A stretch of DNA of 6,049 nt from positions 1-6,049 of the forward strand of contig CAMCQW010000126.1 in NCBI GenBank assembly GCA_945877045.1, read 5' to 3'. Both the position numbers and the translations under genes were made by a program. Positions 1 through 6,049 of this stretch are shown piece by piece. The DNA is from Chryseobacterium gleum (lineage in GTDB: Bacteria; Bacteroidota; Bacteroidia; Flavobacteriales_D; Crocinitomicaceae). Under the pieces are notes generated by a model, which did not search any database, was not told the DNA's origin, and saw only the letters and a program-made list of their open reading frames with translations. Position 1 is the stretch's first letter, and each line of letters opens with the position of its first letter.

Positions 1-2306
1 GCGCATTCATCCTTTGTCATTTTAGCACATTGGTTCATGTCGCATTTTCCGGTAGTGCTGGTAATACATTTACCGTCTACCATTTCACATTTGGTTTCGG
101 AGTCCATTGCTTTTTTTGCATCATGTTGCCCACTTCCTAAAATGGGAGCGATTACTAAACCAATTAAACACGTTAATTTGATTAAGATATTCATAGATGG
201 ACCAGAAGTATCTTTGAAGGGATCACCAACTGTGTCGCCAGTTACTGCTGCCTTATGCGCATCAGAACCTTTGAAAGTCATTTCGCCATTGATTTCAACA
301 CCCGCTTCGAAAGATTTCTTCGCGTTATCCCAAGCGCCACCTGCGTTGTTTTGGAAAACCGCCCAAAGCACACCGGATACCGTAACCCCAGCCATATAAC
401 CACCTAACATTTCAGCGATAAGTTGGTTATTATCCCCGTAAACTAATTTACCTAAAAGCACAATAGCAATAGGAAAACCAATAGTCATTAAACCTGGAAG
501 CATCATTTCACGCAAGGCAGCTTTCGTTGAAATCTCTACACATTTACCATATTCTGGCTTACCTGTTCCTTCCATAATACCTGGAATTTCTTTGAACTGA
601 CGACGCACTTCATACACCATATCCATGGCTGCTTTACCAACAGAATTCATTGCTAATGCTGAGAAAACAACAGGAATCATTCCACCAATAAACAACATCG
701 CTAAAACAGGAGCTTTGAAAATATTAATTCCATCAATACCTGTGAAGGTAACATACGCTGCAAACAAAGCCAATGAAGTAAGCGCTGCCGAAGCAATTGC
801 AAATCCTTTTCCAGTTGCGGCCGTTGTATTACCAACTGAATCTAAGATATCGGTACGTTGACGAACTTCTTTCGGTAATTCACTCATTTCAGCAATTCCA
901 CCTGCATTATCAGATATAGGACCAAAAGCATCAATCGCTAATTGCATAGCAGTTGTTGCCATCATTGCTGAAGCCGCTAAAGCTACCCCATAAAATCCTG
1001 CTAATTCATAAGAACCCCATATGGCAGCTGCAAACAAGATAACCGTTGGGAAAGTAGAAATCATTCCAGTTGCTAGACCCGCGATTACATTTGTACCCGC
1101 ACCGGTAGAAGATTTTTGTACAATTTTCAATACTGGCTTCGTACCTAATCCTGTATAATATTCTGTAACAGAAGAGATCGCTCCACCAACAACTAAACCA
1201 ACTAAAGTGGCAAAAAATACGCGCATGGATGAAATCTCCTTAAGACCTTCACCAAAGAAACTCATTTTCATGGTAGTGGGTAACATCCACATTACTAAAA
1301 AATAACAAGCAATAGCCGTTAATACAATCGAAACCCAGTTACCGATATTCAATGCTTTTTGAACTTGTGCTTCTTTCGCATCATTACTAGTTATCTTAAC
1401 CAGCATAGTTCCAATAATTGAAAACAGAATACCAAAACCAGCAATAGACATCGGCAATAGAATTGGTCCAATTCCTCCGAATGCATCCTCAATAACTCCC
1501 CCCATATCTTTAATCACATAGTTACCAAGAACCATGGCAGCTAGTACGGTTGCCACATAAGAACCAAATAAATCGGCTCCCATTCCAGCAACATCGCCTA
1601 CGTTGTCACCTACATTATCTGCAATGGTAGCGGGATTACGAGGATCATCTTCTGGAATTCCAGCTTCTACTTTTCCTACTAAATCTGCACCAACATCAGC
1701 CGCTTTAGTATAAATACCTCCACCAACACGAGCAAACAAAGCGATAGATTCAGCTCCAAGAGAGAAACCAGCCAATGTTTCTAGAACAACAGTCATTTTT
1801 TCTGTTCCATCAACACCCCAAACTCCTCCCATAAAATAATGGAAAAAGAAAATAAAGAAAGCAGTAAGACCTAAAACAGCCAATCCAGCAACGCCTAATC
1901 CCATAACAGTTCCACCGCCAAAAGCAACTTTTAACGCTTGTGGTAAACTTGTGCGAGCAGCTTGCGTTGTACGAACATTCGTTTTAGTAGCGATTTTCAT
2001 CCCCATGTTTCCAGCTAAAGCTGAAAAGAAGGCGCCAAAAACAAAGGCAACCACTATTAATATATGCGTAGTTGGAACAACAAACGAAATACTAGCCAAT
2101 AAAATGCTTGCTAAGACTACAAAGATTGCTAATAAGCGGTATTCAGCTTTAAGAAAAGCCAAGGCTCCTTCATAAATGTAATCAGAAATTTCTTTCATTT
2201 TACCATCACCAGCATCTTGTTTTAATACCCAAGATCGTTTAATTGCCATAAAAAGTAGGCCGATTATAGCCATCGCTATTGGTACGTATATCATAAATTT
2301 TTCCAT
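1..2306 (-). CDS. hppA: Membrane-bound K+-dependent ion-pumping pyrophosphatase, 3' end cut by window
   Basis: The enzyme hydrolyses cytoplasmic pyrophosphate and uses the energy to pump H+ or Na+ out across the inner membrane. Reading from the ATG at 2306, 768 codons are visible without a stop, and the protein is hydrophobic throughout, as expected for the 16-helix family. Seen motifs: GAESIALFARVGGG (about residue 184), DVGADLVGKVE, the pyrophosphate/Mg site DNVGDNVGDVAGMGADL (about 230-246), GNTTAATGKG (from about 492) and, near the end, HKAAVTGDTVGDPFKDTSGP. The Ala496/Gly499 pair is the K+-dependent signature. The gate Glu is absent from both usual helix-6 positions (Gly248, Ala252), but Glu186 sits in helix 5, as I recall for Flavobacterium-type H+ pumps, so proton pumping is predicted. 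After the last helix (about residue 725) comes an unusual Cys/Met/Lys-rich tail that runs off the window. The family call is secure; ion specificity is inference. Confidence 0.97.
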   Translation of the reverse strand, partial: MEKFMIYVPIAMAIIGLLFMAIKRSWVLKQDAGDGKMKEISDYIYEGALAFLKAEYRLLAIFVVLASILLASISFVVPTTHILIVVAFVFGAFFSALAGNMGMKIATKTNVRTTQAARTSLPQALKVAFGGGTVMGLGVAGLAVLGLTAFFIFFFHYFMGGVWGVDGTEKMTVVLETLAGFSLGAESIALFARVGGGIYTKAADVGADLVGKVEAGIPEDDPRNPATIADNVGDNVGDVAGMGADLFGSYVATVLAAMVLGNYVIKDMGGVIEDAFGGIGPILLPMSIAGFGILFSIIGTMLVKITSNDAKEAQVQKALNIGNWVSIVLTAIACYFLVMWMLPTTMKMSFFGEGLKEISSMRVFFATLVGLVVGGAISSVTEYYTGLGTKPVLKIVQKSSTGAGTNVIAGLATGMISTFPTVILFAAAIWGSYELAGFYGVALAASAMMATTAMQLAIDAFGPISDNAGGIAEMSELPKEVRQRTDILDSVGNTTAATGKGFAIASAALTSLALFAAYVTFTGIDGINIFKAPVLAMLFIGGMIPVVFSALAMNSVGKAAMDMVYEVRRQFKEIPGIMEGTGKPEYGKCVEISTKAALREMMLPGLMTIGFPIAIVLLGKLVYGDNNQLIAEMLGGYMAGVTVSGVLWAVFQNNAGGAWDNAKKSFEAGVEINGEMTFKGSDAHKAAVTGDTVGDPFKDTSGPSMNILIKLTCLIGLVIAPILGSGQHDAKKAMDSETKCEMVDGKCITSTTGKCDMNQCAKMTKDEC

Positions 2307-2339
2307 TGACTCTTTTTTAATTAATCGTTAATTTGGGGA

Positions 2340-2370
2340 CAAAAGTAATTTTTTTTAGCAAAGTTTGCAA
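2340..2370 (-). promoter_or_regulatory. Bacteroidota-type promoter of hppA
   Basis: On the minus strand, TTG (2370-2368) is followed by exactly 20 bp and then TACTTTTG (2347-2340), a full match to the Bacteroidota primary sigma consensus TTG-N17-23-TAnnTTTG. The -7 element ends 33 nt before the hppA ATG, so transcription should start near 2333-2335 and give a leader of roughly 28 nt, too short for a riboswitch. The leader is A-rich with no Shine-Dalgarno, as is usual in this phylum. This suggests hppA is transcribed on its own as well as possibly by readthrough from the OmpA gene upstream. Confidence 0.7.
2358..2368. repeat. 11-bp perfect palindrome inside the hppA promoter
   Basis: GCAAA-G-TTTGC (plus strand) is a perfect inverted repeat around a single central base. 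It overlaps the -33 element of the hppA promoter and lies in the spacer just before the A-tract. The position fits a repressor or activator site. It is not a terminator on the minus strand, because the following bases are A rather than T. Chance occurrence in AT-rich DNA is quite possible. Confidence 0.35.
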
Positions 2371-2424
2371 GGCCACTGTTTGTTTTTGCCACGCGAAGTG
2401 ATTTGAAGGGTAATACCTTTAAGA

Positions 2425-3396
2425 CTAATCTTGGGAGATAATATCAAACAAGGCATCTAGATTAGGAGAAATGATAATTTCTATTCGCCTATTTTTTGCT
2501 TTGTCGTTCACATCCACGGGATGAAACTCTCCTCTTCCTGCCGCCAATATTTGCTTTGGAGACATCGCACAATTGGCAAGCATAATTTCAGTAACCGCAG
2601 TAGCTCTCAAAACTGACAATTCCCAATTATTCCTAGGGATTACAGCACTGGACAATTTATCTGAATCCGTGTGCCCTTCCACAACGATTTCCAAGTCATT
2701 TTCTAATTCAAGTGCTTTTCCAATTTCAATTAAGGCTTTTTTACCTTCCGCTTCCACCACAATACTTCCTGATTTGAATAAAAGTTTAGCTTCAAGACTC
2801 ACGTAAATTTTACCATTTTTCTGTTCTACCTTCAATCCCTTATTTTCGAATCCGCTCAAAGCGGCAGCTACTTTATCTTTAAGCGCTTTGAGATTGGCTT
2901 CTTGCCGACTCAGCATTTCTTCTAGTTCATTAACCCGTTGTTCCCTCTCAGCCAAAAGTTTTTCCTTCGATTTCAATTCCGCATCCAAGGCCAACAATTC
3001 TTCTGTTTTACGTTGAATTTCTATTGATTTTGCCTCCAATTGTTTTTGTAAGGCGGTAGATTCTTTCGCATTTAATGATTTGTAAAAATCGAATGATTTT
3101 TCCAATGCATCATTTTCAGCTGTTAGCACCTTAAAACTTTGAAAAAGTTGACGATACTTCTCTCCCAAAACAGAGGTGTCCTTTTTTATTTTTGCCAAAT
3201 CAGCTGCAGCTACATCATATAAAACTTGAAAGTCTTTGTATTTTGATTCAAAATCCAAGCTGCTACGCTTAAATTTTTCTAATTCTTCGGAGCAAACCTT
3301 TTCTCGCTCTACAAGTTCCTTGTATTTTTTCCCTGATACACAAGACGAAACAAGGGCACAAAAGAAAAATAGCTGAAAAATAGTGGTAACTTTCAT
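2425..3396 (-). CDS. OmpA-family peptidoglycan-binding lipoprotein with long coiled coil
   Basis: The 323-residue protein probably tethers the outer membrane to the cell wall. I start it at the ATG at 3396, because the longer reading begins at a TTG seven codons upstream and spoils the signal peptide. From the ATG, a short basic-hydrophobic signal leads to the lipobox LVSSC with the lipidated Cys at residue 19. Residues about 24-175 are rich in Glu, Lys and Leu with heptad-like spacing, a likely coiled coil reaching across the periplasm. The OmpA/MotB-type domain spans about 195-310, with GHTD at 241-244 (Asp244) and KNRRIEI at about 301-307, which supply the Asp and Arg that hold diaminopimelate in this family. 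The plan of an SCVS lipobox, coiled coil and OmpA domain is common in Flavobacteriia. The gene runs in the same direction as hppA, 118 bp upstream of it, with no convincing terminator between. The partner and exact role are unknown. Confidence 0.9.
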   Translation of the reverse strand: MKVTTIFQLFFFCALVSSCVSGKKYKELVEREKVCSEELEKFKRSSLDFESKYKDFQVLYDVAAADLAKIKKDTSVLGEKYRQLFQSFKVLTAENDALEKSFDFYKSLNAKESTALQKQLEAKSIEIQRKTEELLALDAELKSKEKLLAEREQRVNELEEMLSRQEANLKALKDKVAAALSGFENKGLKVEQKNGKIYVSLEAKLLFKSGSIVVEAEGKKALIEIGKALELENDLEIVVEGHTDSDKLSSAVIPRNNWELSVLRATAVTEIMLANCAMSPKQILAAGRGEFHPVDVNDKAKNRRIEIIISPNLDALFDIISQD

Positions 3397-3543
3397 AGTT
3401 TGGTATGTTATATGCAAATATGTACATATAAAAAATGCTGGATCTACGTATTGATTTTAGTTTTGAACAAGACAATCTTAATTCCAACCCTAAGCACAAT
3501 TAAAAAATATATTAGTTAACTTTACTTTTTAATAAATAAACTC
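3397..3543. other. Divergent AT-rich intergenic spacer
   Basis: These 147 bp separate the divergent OmpA lipoprotein gene and the YKSDA-repeat gene and must hold promoters for both. No exact TTG-N17-23-TAnnTTTG match is present. The best partial elements are TATTTG reading leftward (3420-3415) and TAACTTTA reading rightward (3517-3524, last base off consensus), neither with a well-spaced TTG. No hairpin, RNA gene or credible small ORF was seen. Confidence 0.4.
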
Positions 3544-3885
3544 ATGAAAGTAGCCGTCCTATCCTTATTACTATTTATCTTGTATCCTACCTGCACCTTA
3601 ACTGCACAAACGTTTTATTCAGTTAATTATAAATCCGATGCGAAAGTGAAGGTTTTTGTAGCCAACTATAAATCTGATGCTGATTTAGTGGTGTATAAAT
3701 GCAGTTATAAATCTGATGCAAGTGGAAATGATGGCCTTTGGTTTTTTACCAACTATAAGTCAGATGCTAAGTTTCCCATATATTTTTGCGATTATAAATC
3801 AGATGCTGATTTAGTGATCTTCTTTGCTGATTATAAATCAGATGCCGGTTGGAGAAACCAAAGTAAAAAACATCTTTTATACTAG
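3544..3885 (+). CDS. Exported YKSDA-repeat protein, DUF6150/Septknot-like
   Basis: This 113-residue protein has a hydrophobic N-terminus with a likely signal peptidase I site before Gln22 (LTA-Q). The Cys at 17 does not sit in a lipobox. The mature part is almost entirely six repeats beginning YKSDA at residues 29, 42, 55, 71, 84 and 97, each followed by a short alternating, beta-strand-like segment (for example DADLVVYKCS). Spacing is 13, 13, 16, 13, 13. The C-terminus AGWRNQSKKHLLY and the GNDGLWFF insert match, from memory, the DUF6150 family (renamed Septknot), whose solved Ureaplasma member has a 7_1 knotted backbone; I could not check this by search. Function is unknown, and a signal peptide on such a protein is notable. 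The last 44 bp overlap the pnuC start in another frame, so the two are probably coupled. The gene is certain; the family assignment is likely. Confidence 0.85.
   Translation: MKVAVLSLLLFILYPTCTLTAQTFYSVNYKSDAKVKVFVANYKSDADLVVYKCSYKSDASGNDGLWFFTNYKSDAKFPIYFCDYKSDADLVIFFADYKSDAGWRNQSKKHLLY
3628..3846 (+). repeat. Six in-frame YKSDA coding repeats (39/48-bp periods, 126-bp super-repeat)
   Basis: YKSDA codons start at 3628, 3667, 3706, 3754, 3793 and 3832. The spacing is 39, 39, 48, 39, 39 bp, so units 1-3 map onto units 4-6 at a constant 126-bp offset. Units 2 and 5 remain close in DNA sequence (TATAAATC, then a T/A difference, then GATGCTGATTTAGTG), which supports an internal duplication of a three-unit block. 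Synonymous differences (AAA/AAG, TCC/TCT/TCA, GCG/GCT/GCA/GCC) show that selection acts on the protein. Confidence 0.9.
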
Positions 3886-4432
3886 TAAAAGCTTGTTTTA
3901 TTTAGAATTAATAGCTGTTTTCTTCGGTTTTTTATACCTGGTTTTTACAATATTAAAAAAACCGATCGCTTGGATTTTTGGCATACTGAGCTCCCTGCTT
4001 TATTTATTTATTTTTTACAAGACCAACCTTTTCTTCCAATCAATTCTACAATTATTCTACCTTGTTCTAGGATGCTACGGTTGGTGGACTTGGAAAAAGC
4101 AACATCAAATAATACCCCGGTCATGGAGTATCTCTCGGCATATTCTAGTTATTTCATTAGGCATAGCCATCACATTATTACTTGGTAGTAAAATCTATAT
4201 AGACGGACAAGAAATGCCTTATTTCGACGCCTTTATTGCTGTTTTTTGTGTCTTAGCAACTTACCTTACAACAAAAATAATTATTGAAAATTGGTATTAT
4301 TGGATTCTATTGAATCTTCTTTCAATGATTCTATTTCATTACAATCAGCTTTATTTAACAGAATTGTTATTTTTTGCCAACCTTCTTTTATCAATTTTTG
4401 GCTTGATTCACTGGAAAAAAACAAGTGATTAA
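3842..4432 (+). CDS. pnuC: PnuC-family vitamin transporter (nicotinamide riboside or thiamine)
   Basis: The 196-residue inner-membrane protein has about seven or eight hydrophobic helices, the usual PnuC size. Family features seen: ELIAV at residues 22-26 in the first helix, WIFGILSSLLY (44-54), the QxxY...YGWWTW block (Gln70, Tyr73, Gly80-Trp84), DA at 129-130, and ENWYYW with a following Asn (149-158) in the substrate-lining region. PnuC proteins carry nicotinamide riboside by facilitated diffusion, with uptake driven by phosphorylation inside the cell. Related Bacteroidota PnuT proteins carry thiamine, and no kinase, TPP riboswitch or thiamine gene is here to decide. I chose ATG 3842, which lies inside the last YKSDA repeat of the upstream gene. 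A TTG at 3893 (residue 18), just after the upstream stop, would give a more typical PnuC N-terminus and is a real alternative. SCO follows 25 bp downstream. Confidence 0.85.
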   Translation: MPVGETKVKNIFYTSKSLFYLELIAVFFGFLYLVFTILKKPIAWIFGILSSLLYLFIFYKTNLFFQSILQLFYLVLGCYGWWTWKKQHQIIPRSWSISRHILVISLGIAITLLLGSKIYIDGQEMPYFDAFIAVFCVLATYLTTKIIIENWYYWILLNLLSMILFHYNQLYLTELLFFANLLLSIFGLIHWKKTSD

Positions 4433-4445
4433 TAGGCTTTATTGC

Positions 4446-4453
4446 TAATTTTG
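4446..4453 (+). promoter_or_regulatory. Possible -7 element just before the SCO gene
   Basis: TAATTTTG matches the Bacteroidota -7 consensus TAnnTTTG exactly and ends 4 bp before the SCO start codon. Transcription from it would start at or very near the ATG and give a leaderless mRNA. No TTG lies 17-23 bp upstream, so support is partial, and the SCO gene may simply be read from the pnuC transcript. Confidence 0.3.
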
Positions 4454-4457
4454 CCAG

Positions 4458-5117
4458 ATGAAAAGAATTGTATTTATACTTGTTATTTTGATAATTTGTG
4501 TTGCTATTAGCTACACAATGCTACAAAAAAGCACTCAAGACCCACTGCCAATAATCAATCCTACTGATTTAAAAAAAGAGTTAGTTGATCCTGAATTACT
4601 TACCGTTGGACAAGGTCATACGATTGGCGATTTCAGTTTTACAAATCAAGATGGAAGAACGATTACTCAAAAGGAAATCGAAAACAAGGTGTTTGTAGCA
4701 GAGTATTTTTTCTCAACCTGTAAGAGTATTTGTCCCATTATGAATCAACAAATGCAACGCATTCAAAAAAAATTTAAGGGTAACAAAAACATTAAATTAC
4801 TAAGTTTTACTGTTGATCCCGAAATAGATAACGCTGAAACCCTAAAGACCTATGCTAGCCAACACGGTTACGAAAAAGGACAATGGCATTTTTTAACAGG
4901 CTCTAAATCGTCCCTTTATTCCTTGGCAAGAAAATCCTTTTTTGTTTTAAAACCTGCCGAGGCTACAAATATTGGGGATGCTGGCAGCGATTTTATTCAC
5001 ACCAATAATTTTGTTTTAGTGGACAAAAAGAAAAGAATTAGAGGCTATTACGACGGGACGAATCCAACAGAAATCACTGAATTAATTCAAGATATTGAGT
5101 TGTTATTAAATGAGTAG
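4458..5117 (+). CDS. SCO1/SenC/PrrC-family copper chaperone for cytochrome oxidase
   Basis: The 219-residue protein has an N-terminal membrane anchor (about residues 3-22) with a periplasmic thioredoxin-like domain. SCO proteins deliver copper to the CuA site of cytochrome c oxidase or reduce its cysteines. The copper ligands are all present: CKSICP with Cys88 and Cys92 (CxxxCP) and the distal His181 in DFIHTNNFVLVD. Other family marks are GDFSFTNQDG (57-66), FFSTC, LLSFTVDPEID (about 114-124) and GYYDG near the end. Length is normal and the fold appears intact. The Cys at 14 lies within the anchor and has no lipobox. The start is the ATG 25 bp after the pnuC stop, which suggests cotranscription. 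No oxidase subunit genes are in the window, so the target oxidase cannot be named. Confidence 0.93.
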   Translation: MKRIVFILVILIICVAISYTMLQKSTQDPLPIINPTDLKKELVDPELLTVGQGHTIGDFSFTNQDGRTITQKEIENKVFVAEYFFSTCKSICPIMNQQMQRIQKKFKGNKNIKLLSFTVDPEIDNAETLKTYASQHGYEKGQWHFLTGSKSSLYSLARKSFFVLKPAEATNIGDAGSDFIHTNNFVLVDKKKRIRGYYDGTNPTEITELIQDIELLLNE

Positions 5118-5173
5118 ACAAGGCAACTACTATTTATTAGAAATTCTGTGTAACTTCAACACTTTAAAAAACG

Positions 5174-6049
5174 ATGATAAAATACGTTTGTATCCTTTTT
5201 TTTCTAATTAGCATTACTGCTCATGGGCAGGGTTACACCACCACCTACAAACTAAAAACTCCGCCACCAAAGGCTGCTGGTTGTGCGCCCCCCACAACAA
5301 CAACCTATTTAGAGTTGAACAATGTGCGTGCAATGATTCATACCGCAGGAAATCTTTGGCAAATTCCTGGGCAGAATTATTCTCAGTATGAGGTCCCAAA
5401 AAATTCTGGCGTAATGGCCCTTTTTACTTCAGCTTTATGGCTAGGAGGGACCGATATCAATAATCAATTGAAACTTGCCGCATTACGATACCGGAATGGA
5501 CAAGATTACTGGACAGGGCCTTTGTCACAAATTTATGCAGAAACGTCTTATGAAACTTGCAACAAATACGACAAGCATTTTATCACAACCCAGGACATGG
5601 TGCGAGAATTCAGTGCCTGGTATGAAGCGGGACTTGCCGACCAAAGCAATGGGACATCAACACAAACCCAATTATTTCCTAATTATCAAGTTCCAGAAAT
5701 CATAAAAGATTGGCCTGCACATGGCGATGTTAGCTTGGGGCAGGATTATTATTTAGCGCCGTTTTTCGATTTCAATAGCGATGGAAATTACAATTATCTT
5801 GATGGTGATTATCCGTGGTACGACATTAAAAAAAATAAACAATGCAGCGTTGACAGAACCGTATCCTTATATGGCGACCAAAACTTTTGGTGGGTAATGA
5901 ATGATAAAGGAAACATCCATACCGAAACAGGGGCCGATCCAATTGGGATGGAAATTCGAGCCCAAGCATTTGCTTTTGCTTCCAATGACGAAGTGAACAA
6001 TATGACTTTTTATAATTACGAACTAATAAATCGAGGAACCCAGACACTT
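5174..6049 (+). CDS. Large secreted protein, probable type IX secretion substrate, 3' end cut
   Basis: An open frame of 292 codons runs from ATG 5174 to the right edge with no stop. A signal peptide is clear, with likely cleavage at AHG-Q (Gln19). It is followed by a Pro/Thr-rich linker (about residues 29-44) and then a conserved region I recognise from large Bacteroidota surface proteins: LELNNVRAMIHTAGNLW (46-62), YEVPKNSGV, ALWLGGTD, KLAALRYRNGQDYWTGPL, a Ca-binding-like loop DFNSDGNYNYLDGDYP (199-214), WWVMNDKGNIHTETG, and FAFASNDEVNNMTFYNYELINR at the edge. Homologues known to me are usually long and end in a type IX sorting domain or a gliding-motility-associated C-terminal domain; that end is outside the window. 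The molecular function of this N-terminal module is not known to me. The gene starts 56 bp after the SCO stop, with no strong promoter or terminator between. Confidence 0.88.
   Translation, partial: MIKYVCILFFLISITAHGQGYTTTYKLKTPPPKAAGCAPPTTTTYLELNNVRAMIHTAGNLWQIPGQNYSQYEVPKNSGVMALFTSALWLGGTDINNQLKLAALRYRNGQDYWTGPLSQIYAETSYETCNKYDKHFITTQDMVREFSAWYEAGLADQSNGTSTQTQLFPNYQVPEIIKDWPAHGDVSLGQDYYLAPFFDFNSDGNYNYLDGDYPWYDIKKNKQCSVDRTVSLYGDQNFWWVMNDKGNIHTETGADPIGMEIRAQAFAFASNDEVNNMTFYNYELINRGTQTL

Noticed and set aside
37..2175. Plus-strand open frames at 37-399, 625-861 and 1951-2175
   Set aside because: They lie opposite hppA, whose minus-strand frame is continuous and carries every family motif. 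The plus-strand translations show no recognisable domain.
2573..2806. Plus-strand open frame opposite the OmpA domain
   Set aside because: Antisense shadow of a clear OmpA-family coding sequence; no start context or homology.
3397..3417. Upstream TTG start for the OmpA lipoprotein at 3417
   Set aside because: It adds seven polar residues before a proper ATG-Lys signal peptide, so the ATG at 3396 is the better start.
3628..3846. CRISPR-like or other non-coding tandem repeat
   Set aside because: The repeats keep the reading frame, vary at synonymous positions and encode a regular protein motif, so they are coding repeats.
5113..5131. AGTAG/CTACT inverted repeat at the end of the SCO gene as a terminator
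   Set aside because: Only a 5-bp stem with a 9-base loop, AT-rich, and no real U-tract after it.
5214..6047. Small frames inside 5214-6047 on both strands (5214-5399, 5475-5705, 5809-6000, 5826-6047)
   Set aside because: They overlap the 292-codon open frame with signal peptide and conserved motifs, and show nothing recognisable themselves.

Overview
The window looks like a chromosomal segment from a Bacteroidota bacterium, most likely class Flavobacteriia. The evidence is AT-rich coding sequence, a promoter of the Bacteroidota type (TTG, 20-bp spacer, TAnnTTTG), no Shine-Dalgarno sequences, a lipoprotein with a coiled coil and an OmpA domain, and the start of a large secreted protein of the kind that usually ends in a type IX secretion sorting domain. 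Genus cannot be told from the sequence alone.

Layout. On the minus strand, a membrane-bound proton-type pyrophosphatase (hppA, 2306 down to beyond position 1, C-terminal end cut off) lies 118 bp downstream of an OmpA-family lipoprotein gene (3396-2425). hppA has its own well-formed promoter at 2370-2340. A 147-bp AT-rich divergent spacer (3397-3543) separates these from a plus-strand group: a small exported YKSDA-repeat protein resembling DUF6150/Septknot (3544-3885), a PnuC-family vitamin transporter (3842-4432) whose start codon lies inside the last repeat of the preceding gene, an SCO1/SenC copper chaperone (4458-5117), and the first 292 codons of a large secreted protein (5174 to the right edge, open).

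How they fit together. HppA would couple pyrophosphate hydrolysis to ion pumping, and its sequence predicts a K+-dependent H+ pump of the Flavobacterium type. The OmpA lipoprotein would anchor the outer membrane to peptidoglycan. The YKSDA protein and PnuC are probably cotranscribed and translationally coupled, with SCO close behind (25-bp gap). SCO serves cytochrome oxidase copper loading and has no obvious functional link to PnuC. The most unusual items are the YKSDA protein with its 42-residue internal duplication, the out-of-frame overlap with pnuC, and the Cys/Met-rich tail on HppA. Intergenic DNA is short throughout; no stretch over 300 bp lacks a gene. I saw no tRNA, rRNA, CRISPR array, insertion sequence or convincing terminator.
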